A stretch of DNA of 64,000 nucleotides from the NCBI GenBank assembly GCA_022578605.1, contig MU394093.1:124001-188000 (forward strand), given 5' to 3'. The notes under the pieces are model-generated. The model saw nothing but the letters and a program-made list of their open reading frames with translations. It ran no database searches and had not been told where the DNA came from. This stretch comes from Camillea tinctor. Taxonomy: Eukaryota; Ascomycota; Sordariomycetes; Xylariales; Xylariaceae. Of the stretch, positions 1 through 12,600 are shown in pieces; positions within the stretch are counted from its first letter, which is position 1, and every line of letters starts with the position of its first letter. Made by a program: the position numbers and the translations under genes.

Positions 1-1285
1 CTGGTCGTCAAGAGACAAAAACCGGGAACCACCACGGCGCTAGCACAGCGCGATGGCTCTTCTGGAGCTGGTGCTCTCGTTCAGTCGGTATGTTGTCGTT
101 GTTATTGTTGTTGAGCCCGCGTCTAGCTTGACTATGGTAGCTCATGTGTTCTTGTGCTCTTGTGCTCCTTTACTCTACTAACCCATCTGCTCTTTGTTTA
201 CCACTAGTCTATACGGACAAGCAACCTCGAGGCCCCGTTGATGGAGCTTACTGGCCACTCGGGAGAGGTGTTCTCTGCTAAATTCGACCCCACGGGACGG
301 TTGATAGCATCAGGCTCTATGGACAGGAGTATTCGTAGGTTATCCTTCGTGTTCTTAGACATTGCATACCATACACGTCGCATGGTTTCGCTTTCAGATC
401 ACTGACAACGGTGTGCAGTGCTGTGGAACTCGTCTGGTGCATGCGAAAACTACGGCATATTGACCGGCCACCGAGGCGCCGTCCTGGACCTGCAATGGTC
501 TCGCGACTCCGAAATACTCTACTCCTCCTCAGCCGATATGCACCTGGCCAGCTGGGATTTAAGCGCCGGCACGAGAATAAGACGCTACGTGGGTCATGAA
601 GAAATCATCAACGCTATGGATATTAGCAAGAGAGGAGAGGAACTGTTGATCAGCGCAAGCGACGATGGTACAATTGGCATATGGGACCCTCGATCCAAGC
701 ACGCAGCCGACCATATCGAGACCGAGTTCCCCATAACTGCCGTGGCCGTGGCCGAAGCCGGCAATGAGATATACTCGGGTGGTATAGACAATGATATCAA
801 GGTCTGGGATCTGCGAAAGAAGGCGGTGGTGTACTCCATGCTTGGGCATAACGATACGATAACGAGCCTCCGCGTGTCGCCCGATTCCCAGTCGCTCCTG
901 TCCTACTCGCACGATTCGACCGCCAAAACCTGGGATATCCGCCCTTTCGCCCCGACCGAGCGACACATTCGCACCTTTGACGGCGCTCAGATGGGTATCG
1001 AAAAGAACCTGATCCGTGCTAGCTGGGATAAGGAAGGCAAGAAGATCGCTGTCGGCGCTGGCGACGGTACCGTGGTTATTTGGTCGAGTGACAACGGCAA
1101 GCTCTTGTACAAGCTCCCAGGACACAAAGGCACGGTGAACTGTGCCGAATTTACACCCAATGATGAACCTATAAGTGAGTGATGACTGGCAACTTTATGG
1201 AACAGGGACGGTGCTTATACTGATATTGTTATTAGTTCTTTCGGCCTCTTCAGATCGCAGAATGCTACTGGGTGAACTGCGGTAA
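1..1285 (+). CDS. U5 snRNP 40 kDa WD40 protein (5' partial)
   Basis: This is the spliceosomal WD40 protein that sits with Prp8 in the U5 snRNP (human SNRNP40 family, fission yeast Spf38 type). The window cuts off its start, so the first residues are missing. My model joins exons 1-87, 208-334, 419-1174 and 1236-1285, with phases closing in frame and stop TAA at 1283-1285. That gives 339 visible residues, against about 357 in human. Family landmarks are a basic, glycine/serine-rich N-terminus, LEAPLMELTGH at the first blade, GGIDNDIKVWDLR in the middle, WDIRPFAP, FEKNL-like IEKNLIRASWD, LYKLPGH, and a C-terminal SASSDRRMLLGEL. The repeats account for seven WD blades filling almost the whole protein. 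The fourth exon is only 50 bp and is easily missed, because exon 3 runs into a stop just after its donor. The gene is nuclear housekeeping with no link to its neighbours. Confidence 0.93.
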
Positions 1286-3008
1286 ACATAGTATGGACAA
1301 ATTATAGATCAAGTTGTCCGTGGCGCAAGTAAAGCCATAGTTAGACAGCCCGAATCCCACAGGTGCTGTGAAGAGCACTAAGCAAAAACAGTGAGGGCGT
1401 TCCAAGTGGAAGCAGCAGCCAGGTAGCATGGTAACTATTCTCGCCCTGCTAGCCCTGGAATGCGAAAGGAGCCGTGGTCGAATTACAGTTCCCTAGTCCC
1501 GTAGAGCAAACGTGAGACTGCCATTCAAGATAGGAGGGGGGGATACTTGAGGCTAACGGCCTTTAGCAAGTATATTTGCGAGACCCGATGAGCATCATAC
1601 GCGCCTGATTGATGATGCACGTTGTCGATGAATACGGGATCTTGGTAGATGATATCTGACCATCAAACGGGATGTTCAGGGCTGCTGGAATGACCTGAAA
1701 CTTGACTATACCTCATGTAGCCGAACGAGCGGCAACCCAGTTGGGAGAAGAGGGCATTGAATACGAGAATGCGGCAGGATAAGAGGGAATTTTGGCTACC
1801 GATGCAGTACACCTATCACCTGCCTTAGGCACCTCCGTGTATGTGTAGGTCTATGGGCCTCCTTGACCAAGCTACCTGTAGATGTCTCTGTGTATTGTCT
1901 AATTGTCGAGGTCAGGTTTTTTTAATTGACGATAGGTAGACTATTAATCAGTGTCTATGATGCTCGCTCTTATTCGGCCTTTCTAAATATGTATTAAATG
2001 TGCATTGTTTTCCTTTTTTATTTTTATTTTATTTTATTTATGCCCCCTTTTTCCTCGAGATGGGTATTATGTATTTACATTACTTAGACCACACCTGTAT
2101 ATGGGTAATTGCCATGATTTGCCAAGTGCCTCGGTATTTGATACATTAGTCCAGGTAAATATCTGACCTTAGCTTGAGTTGAAGTGACAAAAGTCGAACG
2201 GGTGAATATTTATAGCTCTCCTTCTTTTTTTCTTTTCATTTTCTTTTTTTTTGTTTCTTGATTTTCTCCTTTTCCTTGTTTTTTTTTTTTTTCTTTTCGT
2301 TTCGTTTCGGTTAATACAATTATTTTGTCTCTTCTAGGCCGCATCCCATCACGCGATATGACTTGATTACGAACGATATTACAATCGATCAATAATTCCC
2401 GAACCATTATGAACGTTAAGGTTATTCATAACTCAATCCAGCAAGAAACATAAATCAATCATTAATCGTTGATGCTAACTGATGTATTAAACTATAGGTT
2501 ATGTGTAACTTGGAATGAGTATTATCATTCGCTACATAAACTCTTCTATGTTACATCAAATTGGCTTAGATAACCTAGGTACCTACCCGCTAACTTAGGT
2601 ATGTCACATAATAAGTACTCTATATCGATTGATTCCTATCTTACCTTATCCATGTAAGTCTATTAAATGATATAACCTATCAATTGACTTGGTTCAATGT
2701 TGTTATATGTAACACTTAGACAACCTATTTCTATATATCAATCGTATACCTACCTAGGTAGTCAGGTAATATATGTATAGATGTACATGTACCTAATAGA
2801 CCCCCCCGTATGATCTATTCCTATGTTAATCCGAAACAATCGTCTCCAACAAAATAACCCAACGAGTAATAGTCTCAAACATCAACACATGCAGCGGCCT
2901 GTCAGAGAATCCCGCCGCTTCTGCAGCCAATGCCTATTTTATTGGTAGATCTTGGTTGATCAATGTCTCTATTTCTGCACAGAGGCGCGTCTGTTCCTAC
3001 AACCTAAG

Positions 3009-3043
<35 letters not shown>

Positions 3044-4696
3044 ATCAACCACAACCCTCTTCTTCTTCGAGGTTCCGACCTGGATAAACCCCTGGCTGGG
3101 ACCTGACGAGAGGGAGATCCGTGCTTTTCTTCTTCCTCTCTCTTTTTTTGGTTTCTTTCTATTTATATTCTTATTAATTGTTTTTATTTTGTGCATTTCA
3201 CAGACTCCGTTCTTCGTGTTCCTGTATTGTAAAGTGTATGTCCCACTATTCCGGCACCACAAAACACCATCGTGGCTTGAGTCGAGGTCTCTTGGCCTTT
3301 GAGTCCAGTCCCCCCTACATACCTAGGCATAGGTTAATCCTAATCCTCCTGAGTCAAGGGTCCATGGTCCATGATCCATTATGGCCAACCATAACCCTGA
3401 TGAGACTAAGTAGGGGTAAGTGTACATACCAAGCCGAGCTGGACGCGCCACCCCCCCCGGATTTTGTTACCCATCCGAACAAAGTCGAGTTCATCTGCCC
3501 AGTCCCAAAGTCCCAAGTCCCTAGTCTCAGTCCACCCACACACACACACACCCTCTTTCCCCCATCCCAATCCTTGAGATGTCGCCCATGTTAGTGACGT
3601 CCTAAACTTCATACCATCGCTCACCCCATACAACTCGCTTTCTCTTTTCTTGTCGTTTCTGTAATGGTTGCCTCCTTGGCGTTTCCTGTCGCTACCTCTT
3701 GCCTGTTCCCTATCTGTACTATGATGTCTTGGTGTCTCATGTTGTCTCCTCTCTTTCTGATGCTTCTCTAACGGACTCCGACGGTCCTCTCTTTCCCCAT
3801 CCATAGACAAGGCTTGTGGGAGTTTATCGTACCGTAGATCCATTGTTCTAAACTTATCCTTCGTTTTAACCTAACAACTACAACAACAAGAAAAGGCGTG
3901 TCGTGTGTGTGTGAGAGAGGGAACGACTTCACTTCCCTCGCCGTACTGTCAGGAGGCTTGGTCGGTTGGCTCTGTGAGCTCTGACATTTTGGAAGCTCTC
4001 GAACACGGATATCTCGCTTTTCTTTTTGATTCATTATTAATTCTCTTCACATTCATTCGCTTCCTTCAAATCTAGTAATTTATTATTGTTATTACCTGAG
4101 CCCGGGCTGGACCTTTTCTCTCTTCCCCATAATTTCACATCTAGAATAAGACTGTTCCCATCTGTACAATTACCTACATATCGATCTACCAAAACCTTGG
4201 TACAGAGGCTGCAGGCAACCCGATTGCTTGCCCACTAGTTCCCACCTGGAATCGATTCGTCAGGAGACATCCTGACCCGAAACTCGACCCGAAAGCGACC
4301 TTCGATTAGATCGTTAACTGCCTATCATTACAATACAGCACAACACAGGACGAACTACCTACTTACCTATCTCTTCCCGTTGTTGCTGTTGCTGTTTTTG
4401 TTTCCGTTCATCCTTTCTCACGTCTCACTTCACCCTGTTCCAAAGCTTGGAACCTATTCGTTCGGTCATTCATTCATCCCTTCATTCGTCGTTCACTACT
4501 ATTTCTTATACCCATTTATCACCCAAAAAGGACAGGCAGGGCGCGGAGGAGTAACAGGAGCGACATCAAATAATAATAGCAGCGCTGGCGACCGATAACT
4601 GAACCCACTTCCAACGATTGGAAAGAATAACTTAGTAAAGCCAGAACTTATATCATCCATCATCCCTCATCGGCTAGGCCGAGGCCTTCTTCACAC
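1286..4696. other. Intergenic region and long CT-rich leader
   Basis: I see no supportable gene here. The first kilobase is the 3' flank of the U5 snRNP gene. From about 2000 to 2800 the DNA is AT-rich and includes an exact TACCTAGGTA palindrome at 2751. A run of 29 A residues lies at 3013-3041. From about 3050 to 4690 the plus strand is strongly CT-rich with a CA microsatellite near 3537, which is typical of a promoter and long 5' leader for the gene starting at 4697. The reading frames in this stretch are low-complexity and have no protein character. Confidence 0.6.
3013..3041 (+). repeat. Poly-A homopolymer (29 bp)
   Basis: An uninterrupted run of A. There is no target duplication or coding sequence around it to suggest a retroposed tail, so I treat it as a simple repeat. 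Confidence 0.9.
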
Positions 4697-6363
4697 ATGG
4701 ACTTTATCCGGCCGAGGAGAGGGCAACCCCCCAGGGAAGGACAGGAGCCGGACTTGGAGCAGCAGAGCCACAGGCCGGATATGGTGGAGCAGCGGCAGGA
4801 GCAGGAACAGCAAGAATCGCAGACCCGACGTGGGCGACCGATCCTGCGCTCGCTATTCACGAGAGACCTCGACCTATGGCGGGGAGAGGGAGGAGATGGA
4901 CACAGGCCCGACGATATCGAAAGCCCCAAGTCGCCACCACCAGCGTCACGGCCGACGCCGGCTTCCTCGAACCGTAACCGCAATCGTATGCGCCTACCTA
5001 GCCTAGCAAGGACGACGAGGGAACGGCGAGGATCATCGCGTCACGACCGCCACGGTAGTAGTAGCAGCGGCAGCAGCAATGGCCAGCCGCCCGAATCTGA
5101 ATCCACTTCTGGAGCTGGAGCTAGATCTAGAACTGGGCCTGAAACCGTGGCTCGGCCAGAACGCTCCCATAGGACTGAAGATGCCGGTCGTAGACGGTTC
5201 CGAGGGACGGACCCAGCCGAGTCGCAGCTCGCTGATCTGGCAGAGGATGGAAGGAGACGGCGGCATCATCACCACCGTGGACGTAGCGATCGCCGGCGAG
5301 GGAGAGGATCCGATGACGGCGACGGCGACAGCAATGGCGACGGCTCGCGGAGACATCGCCGAGATCCGCCATCGAGGTTCTTGTTCTGCTTCCCCTGGAT
5401 CGAGTCGAGCCGCATGCGCTCTCAGGTGCTGCGCTGTTTCGTGTCGGGGATGTTTCTGATGCTTATGCTCTCTATTTGTAAGTTTCACTCCTCCCCTATT
5501 TCCCCCTTACCGCCCCTGCTCTAATTTAACCTTTCTTGTTTTCTTTTCCCATCGAATCAAACTAACCTCACCCCTCCCCAAAGACCTCGCCCTCTCCCTA
5601 ACCAAGAACATCAACTCGAGCGAGTTCACCATCCTCCTGATCCTCGTGATCCTCGCCACCACAATATTCTTCTGCCACGGGCTTGTACGCCTGTGTCTTA
5701 TGGTGCTGCGGCCCCGGGACGAGGAGCGCGCCCGCGACGGCGCGGATGGCGGTTCGGGACCGCCGCTGCCACAGTACTACGGCCCCGGCGGGTATGCGAT
5801 ACCCCGCCGGCCGATCCGCGTCGTGCTCGCGCGCGACGAGGAAGTCGCGGGCATCGTCGATGGCGAGGCGGCTAAGCTGCAACCTCCGGCTTATGGGCTG
5901 TGGAGGGAGAGCGTGGTATGTTTTTTTTTTTTTTCAATTACAACTCCCCTTCCCTTTATCCCCCTTTTTTACTCCATAGTGAAGTCATGTACACATCCAT
6001 ACACTTGATATATATGTTTCATATACGCTAACCCGCCTTGTTCAGCGCGTCGACCCCGACCGCCTCTACTGGCAGCGCAACGAACAGGCCCGACCCGAAG
6101 ATGACGACGAAGACGCCTCCTCGGAAGGGGGGGCGACGAATGACGGAGGCGGTGGCTCGGACCGCCCGCGACCTCCGTCGTACGCCTCGGACGACGGCGT
6201 CGAGTACGTCGTCGAGGCGCGCCCCAGGTCCATGGTTCCTACCGTCGAAGCGATGCGCCATATCCACCAGGCCCAGACGCCGACGCCGACGTCAGCGGTG
6301 TCGATGCCGGAGTGGCCTTCTACTACCCGTAGTAGTGGTGGTGCTGGTTCCGGGGGACGGTGA
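4697..6363 (+). CDS. Two-TM conserved fungal protein with two PPxY motifs
   Basis: A 476-residue protein from three exons (4697-5477, 5584-5915, 6046-6363). Residues 1-240 are hydrophilic and rich in Arg, Ser, Glu and Asp, with His and Arg runs, so probably disordered and cytosolic. Two hydrophobic segments follow, at about 244-266 (split by intron 1) and 276-300, separated by a short Asn/Ser loop. The C-terminal 170 residues hold the conserved-looking block PPAYGLWRESVRVDPDR, joined across intron 2, and then PPSYASDDG. PPAY (361-364) and PPSY (414-417) both fit PPxY, the ligand of WW domains such as those of the ubiquitin ligase Rsp5/Nedd4. By inference it could be a membrane adaptor for Rsp5, placing both tails in the cytosol as a hairpin. 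I recall similar proteins across Sordariomycetes but know of no assigned function. The ATG at 4697 is the first in frame. Confidence 0.8.
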
Positions 6364-6430
6364 CCTGCGAGTGGGAGAGGAGGGGAGATGTGATGATAGA
6401 TGGGGATGCTATGTAGCTGAAAAAAAAAAA

Positions 6431-6556
6431 GGGGGGGGGGGGGGGGGGGGGGGTGGTTTAGGGGGGAAAAGTATTTTTATTTTGGATGGTTTGGTGGGTG
6501 GGGGGGTGATATAATTTTTGGGGAAAAAAAAACAAAGAAATTNNNNNNNNNNTCCG

Positions 6557-6639
<83 letters not shown>
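6431..6639. other. Scaffold gap with poly-G / poly-C edges
   Basis: Ten N bases at 6543-6552 join two contig ends. The left end has a poly-G run from 6431, and the right end starts with about 80 consecutive C residues (6557-6639). The sequence between the poly-G and the N block is a corrupted copy of the sequence just right of the poly-C, so this is an assembly or sequencing artefact and not biology. Reading frames through it give only poly-glycine. Confidence 0.9.
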
Positions 6640-6640
<1 letters not shown>

Positions 6641-9600
6641 CGCGGGTAGAGCAGGGAAAAGTAGATGAATGATGGATGGGTTAGTGGGTGAGGAGGTGAA
6701 TGAAGTATTTCGGAATACAGAACGAAGGAATGGATGAAGGCGATATATATATATACGTCTTCTTCCACCTAACTCTCTCATATATACCCATTTATCCATC
6801 TGTCTATCTTCCCCCCCTCACTCTTCCCCCTTTCTCTTTCTTTGCAAAGAGTTCCCTTCAAACCTATCTATCTACCTTATCTCTCCTAGTCTCTCGTGTA
6901 CTATTTCGATTTTTTTTCGTCGGTGTTATTATCATCATATTCCCATTTGTGTTTTTTTTCTCTACTGGGGTTTGGCAATTTTCTGATGTGTTCTCATTGG
7001 CTTATTGCTTTTCCAAAGGGGAGCGTATGTATTGATATAAGGAATGTTCGCTCATTCATTCACACGCATTCATCACCATTGATGTTTTCCTCCTCCCTCT
7101 CCCGTCTTTTTTACCTCCCTTACTTGATTCTTCCTTCTCATTCTTGTTCTAATCAGCCTACCATCCACTAAGGGGACCCTAGGAGCTGGGAGGGGCAAAG
7201 AAGGGAAAGGCCGGTTTGGATTTTGGTCAGGGTTTGAAATTCAAAAGGGAAAAAAAGTGAGGGAGGAGGGGTGGTGAGAAAAAAAGGGGAATAAATGGAA
7301 GGACTTACCATCTAGTAGTAAACCCATCCATATATCTATCTGTCCATCTATGTATTAGCACTGGCGCTCCGGAGTTTTTATATCATATTATATATAGGTG
7401 TATGTATGTGTGTGTGCGTGTATGTATTTGTATATATATATATATATATTTCTTTCCTGACTTGACCCTTCATACCGAGTGGGTGGGGAGACCGGTACAC
7501 ACAGAGATAGAAGAAAATGGAGAAAAGGAAAGAGGATAGGGGGATATACACATTAATCTTTTTTCCCCCAACCAAAATCAAGCTGCATTATTTTCTTATC
7601 CTTTTTTTTTTCATGATTTATTGACCTTTTTGGACTTTGGATTTTTGAGTTTTGCCTGGATATTTCTCGTCCGTCGCTGTATACCTTGCTAAGGCCATTG
7701 CCTAAATCGTTATGTAATTTCTGTCCTTGCCTTTCAAATTCTAAAGGGTAAGAAGGGGGAAGAGGAACTCTCTCCTTCTACTCTCTCCCCCATCCTTTTT
7801 GTACTGTACTTTGCATACTAGATATCTAGGGATCCTTAGAGAAGAAGAAGAGCACGTAGGTGGTGGAAGATTGATGGATGGGAAGACATCAAGGCCGAGG
7901 AAGACTTGTGAATAGGTAGTATGGTCAGTCAATGTTGTGGTGAGTCAGTAGGAGAGGCATGTTAGTATATCGTTACTACATGTAGGCTACACCCGCCAGA
8001 TATCACCAACAAATATATGTACTTATAAATATCGATTTTTATATGGCTGTATATAAACGTGGGTGTACAAGTTTGTAAATGGAACTGGGAAGAAGTATTC
8101 TAATATCTATACCTAGGTAAGTAGATATTTTATTGAATTAATGGAATATGAGGTAAGGTAATTTAGACTAGTAAATCTCGTATATTGTTATTGTTGGCTA
8201 TATTACTGCATTATGATACACATTATATGTACAATGAATGAACATTCTTTTTCTCTAGCTATGTATTGAGGCATATTCGGTATTCCTTGCCTCGGTGTTA
8301 TTCCGCGGCAACAGCGGGCACATGCTGATCTTTTTGCTTCCCCCCCGACGAGGCCTATGTGTTTTGAGTTAGGCCAGTTCTTTTGAGTATTATCTATTGG
8401 AGTTTTAATATGTAAGTAATACATTTATTCACCGGAACGATAAGTATTCACTCGACAGTGACCCATTGAGCCTTATACCATGGGGGACATTATATCGAAC
8501 GTTCCCCCGATTCTCCCTTCTTTTACCCTTTGGTCTCATCTAGCCTACATACCACAGAACGCATAAGGTTTGTATCTATTCTTAGATTGACTTTGTACAT
8601 ATATACTTGCCTACATCGAGGGGGTATGATTAGGCAGTAAGGACGAGTCTCCTCTTTGTGTGTGAGTGGGTAGACGAACGAGCAAGTGAGCGGCGATGGT
8701 GGCGATATGTAGGGTCTAGGACTTTGAACTAGTTTACTGCAATTGTGACAGCAGCTAGGCAAGTATTATATGCAGGAGGAGGGCATATTGTATGTTGGGA
8801 TGTATGTTATATGTTTCCTATACTATATCCCCTCCCTCCCCTTTCCTTCTTCCTTTCAGTCATTAGGAGATGGGGAGGGGCTAAAGTAAAACCCCCGTGT
8901 AACATCCCATACATCTTTACATAGAAGAGACGGGCACACGTGTACATACTACGCCTCTAGAATTCTCGAGATGGGATGCCTAGGCTAGTCAGTAGCTCTA
9001 GCCTCTCGGCGTGCGTACAGCACTACGCAAGGCATTTAGAAGTGTAGATCAAATGGCTACCGATGGGAAGAAGAGGGGGGAGAAGGGCGATCTGGTATCA
9101 ATCCGAACCAGGCCTATCTAGTGTCTGGGAATCGAGGGCCCTGGGGGGAAGGGGAGGGGAGACGTATCTGGGGCAAAAAAACGCAAGAGGGAGGAGAAAC
9201 CGGATTTCTTGGGAAGTTTTACGGGGCAAGCAGAAAAGAAAGTGGGTAGCGTGCTTTACAGAAATCGAGAAGAGTGACAGAGAGGATAAGACAGGGCTTA
9301 ATCTATGCCGAAGAACTAGAGAAGTTTGCCTTGCCATATGTAGCTATAGCCTCGGCCATGGTGCTTATACAGCCTACATGACTAGGCAGTTTAGTTCGGG
9401 TTGGTGAGAGGAGGTTGAGGGCGTGTGTCCGGCACGCGTGTTGATTTCTTTCCACATCAATAGTTGTATATAGGTATGTACATCCTGGCGGTTGTCAGAT
9501 AACCAGTCCCCATGTTCTTATGCTTAGATCCGGGAAATTTAATGACTCCGATTTTATCCACCTGCTCTGGCTATCGAAGTGTAGGTAAAACCACTCCACT

Positions 9601-12600
9601 TTATATCATCACATATACTAGAAATTTTGTGATCACCACACGAAGGCCAGTCCAAATCATCGCATTATTAATGATGCCAAGCGCGAACAGTCCTTCCTAA
9701 GAGGAAAAAAAGACATAAACAACATAACGTTTCTCTAGAACCGATGGGTATGATGGTGATAAGAAGGACAGACAGATAGACACATGCTTATTGCACAGTT
9801 ACATACGGATGTGGATCTGTCTCGCCTGTTATTTGCAAGTCTGCCCGGATATGCCGAAACGAAGGATGGCATATCCTGCCTGTCTAATAAAATAACTCGT
9901 CACAACCTCGTGGGTAAGCATCTCGTTGATCATAGCTGGGAGAAGAAGAGGCAAAGAAAACAGGTGAGGAATCCTTCCTTTTTAGACGAAACTATGTACC
10001 CGAGAGAGCTTTCGGTTAGTATATATACTTTAGATACGTATGTATGTATAGTAGGTTATATGGTTATCTCTCTTATATGTTATTCATCTGATGGCTCCTA
10101 GGGATTCGCTTGGCTCCACCCCCACAGTCGTGCTTTTCACGATGTGACCGTCGTATAAAGCGCACAGATATCTACTGTTTATCGCTGTGAATATTTTCTT
10201 TACTTTTTCTTTTTTTTTGGCGCATGTCAGGGACTTTTATGTATGTCATCGGCCGTCATGCGAACATGTATGCGTAAACCTCGTCGCGTCGGGATCTGGT
10301 CAAGATAGCATCGTTCTCTCTCTTCCTCTCTCGACGTCGATCTATTATTTCCCGCTCCTGCGCGCGTAACAAGTTCGCGGGCTTATTACTTGATTGCTTG
10401 CCTGGTCTCTACCTGACTCGCCTGCCAAGCCTAATGCGACGCAAATGTGCTGCGATGCGATCCGATGCGGACGGTCTGCGTTGCGACGATCTTGTGATTG
10501 GACGGTTCTTATTCTGCGTGGGAAGACCCCTGAACCATCACGCATTATGTTGCACTAGATTGGTGAGTTCCCTCTTCCCTTGGAAGGGACGGGGAGACGG
10601 CGATAATAATTGCATATTTTACAAATTTGGTGAGCGAGGACTGGCTGGGTTGGGCATTCTGGTTATAACGAAATGCACAGCTGACATGCACAATTACTAC
10701 TTACACATGTAATGTTTCCAGATTGCAGATGCAGGTTTGGACAGAGAGCCATTCTTCCAATCAAGCAGCTAGCCAGCCAGCCTCTTTTTCTTCTTCTGCC
10801 ATGTGGTCGAGTACCTATATTCGACTTTAACAATGGTCTCCACGAGGAAGAGATTAGACTGGCCAGACTCTGACCGACCTACCAGTCCACCACCTACTTA
10901 CCTGCTCACCTCTTACATACACCAACGCCAATTAGAGATTCCCAACGTTGAATTACTAACGGTTATGAGTTATATATCTCTGACTGAAATGAGAAGCAGG
11001 GTAACAACATACCTAGGTTAGGCTAGCTGAGACAGATTGATGCCAACACTACTACTTTACATTACTTACTCTAGCTACGACTCGGCCGATATGTAGTGTA
11101 ATGTGTGAACAGTGGTACATAACATACATATATATACATACATACATACATACCTACCTATATACAACATACATTATAATATGTACTACTAAGCATGTAC
11201 GTTCATAGCCTAGTGTAGTAATATGTCAGCAGGATGTTGTAAGGCGCGTAGGCATATGTATGCAAGTAAGTGTGTAGCGGAGAACGCACGAGCTTTTCTC
11301 TTCCAGGGACTTTTTTTTTTTAATTGTCCGAATTCTCTTTTTGTCACGACCGTGTTATGTTCAGCTTCTGGTCCGAGCCCCTTGCTCCCTCTGACCTTTC
11401 GCCTCTCCCCTCTACCCCCCCTTGGGCGCCAACTTCGATTCATGTGGGGTATATTGGGCGGAGTTGAGACCCGCGGGATACGTCCCTCATTAAAATGTCG
11501 ACTAATCATAAATCGAGTGAGGGACTTTTCTTGGGTGTTTTCTCACTCTCCCTCGCTCTACAACTTCGTATCAGGTGCTCTTAGCTGAACATGGCAGACA
11601 TGACACCAAAGTATCTATCCCACCCCTGCTGAATACAATATTATATGGTGATTCTTAGACCTAACAAGGTCTAGCAGTCATTTAGCAGAAACAATGACAG
11701 GGTCTCGACTTAATTTGGACCTAGTATAGGTAGAGTGTACCTGATTTGGACAGTCAGAAAGGAAGTCATACATTTTGTTCTAGGGAGAGGGGGAAGAGGG
11801 AGGGGAGGGCGGCTCGATAGTTCGCTGGCTGCCGGTTAACTCGCTTTACCACATAAAAGCCAGAGATCTTCTGGGGAGGTTTCTTGTTAGTGTCTTTTTT
11901 AGAAAGTGGGCATGTGTCTGTCTCGTGTGCTTGACGATGAACGTCCTTGGTGTGCAAATGCTAAGTTGTAGTGTAGCATTACCTAGTGTGGTGTAGGTTA
12001 GTATGCCGAACCAGACCAGACCAGACCAGAACAAGCCAGATCAGACTAGCTAACCAACCAACGTTTACAGAATAGCAAGACAGGTAAATGCCTTACTCTA
12101 CACTAATACATAGTTAGTGTCTCTCTGTTTCTGTGTTTGTGTTTGTGTCTCCCGGTTTTCAGTGTCTTGTCTGCTGCAACGCGCGCCTACGTTTGCGGGC
12201 ATGACAGGATAGGGAACCAAGGAAGGGAAAGATATGGAAACGGTATGGCGTAGTAATGTCGTGAGGCAAATAAGATAGGGTAGGAGTCCCACCTGCATTT
12301 TTCCCAACGTGGGAGGAAACGGGACCTCCCAAAAGCGAAGTCATCGCCGGCCGGGATTGGTGGTTTTTTTCTTCTTCTTCTTCTCCCTTGTATTTCTCTG
12401 TTCTCTCCTCTCGGGTACTTACCCTGGAACAGGACAAAGGTAGGTAGGGTAATCTTGCCATTATGGTACCAACCATCGGTTAATCAATATTTAAGTAGGT
12501 GGATGTAGAGACTAACAAAAATGAAAGCCGATACATGCCTACCTTAACTATTGGATTGACATTTTCTACTTCTAGGTACGTTCCTTTCATTGTTGGATTG

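Noticed and set aside
6409..6799. Poly-glycine / poly-proline reading frames
   Set aside because: They translate the artefactual poly-G and poly-C runs and cross the N gap.
9063..9407. 114-codon plus-strand frame
   Set aside because: Arg/Gly-rich without domain, splice partners or upstream context. Looks like chance in purine-rich DNA.
11342..11590. LTR-like start TGTCACGACC
   Set aside because: No matching end, target duplication or second copy could be found downstream.
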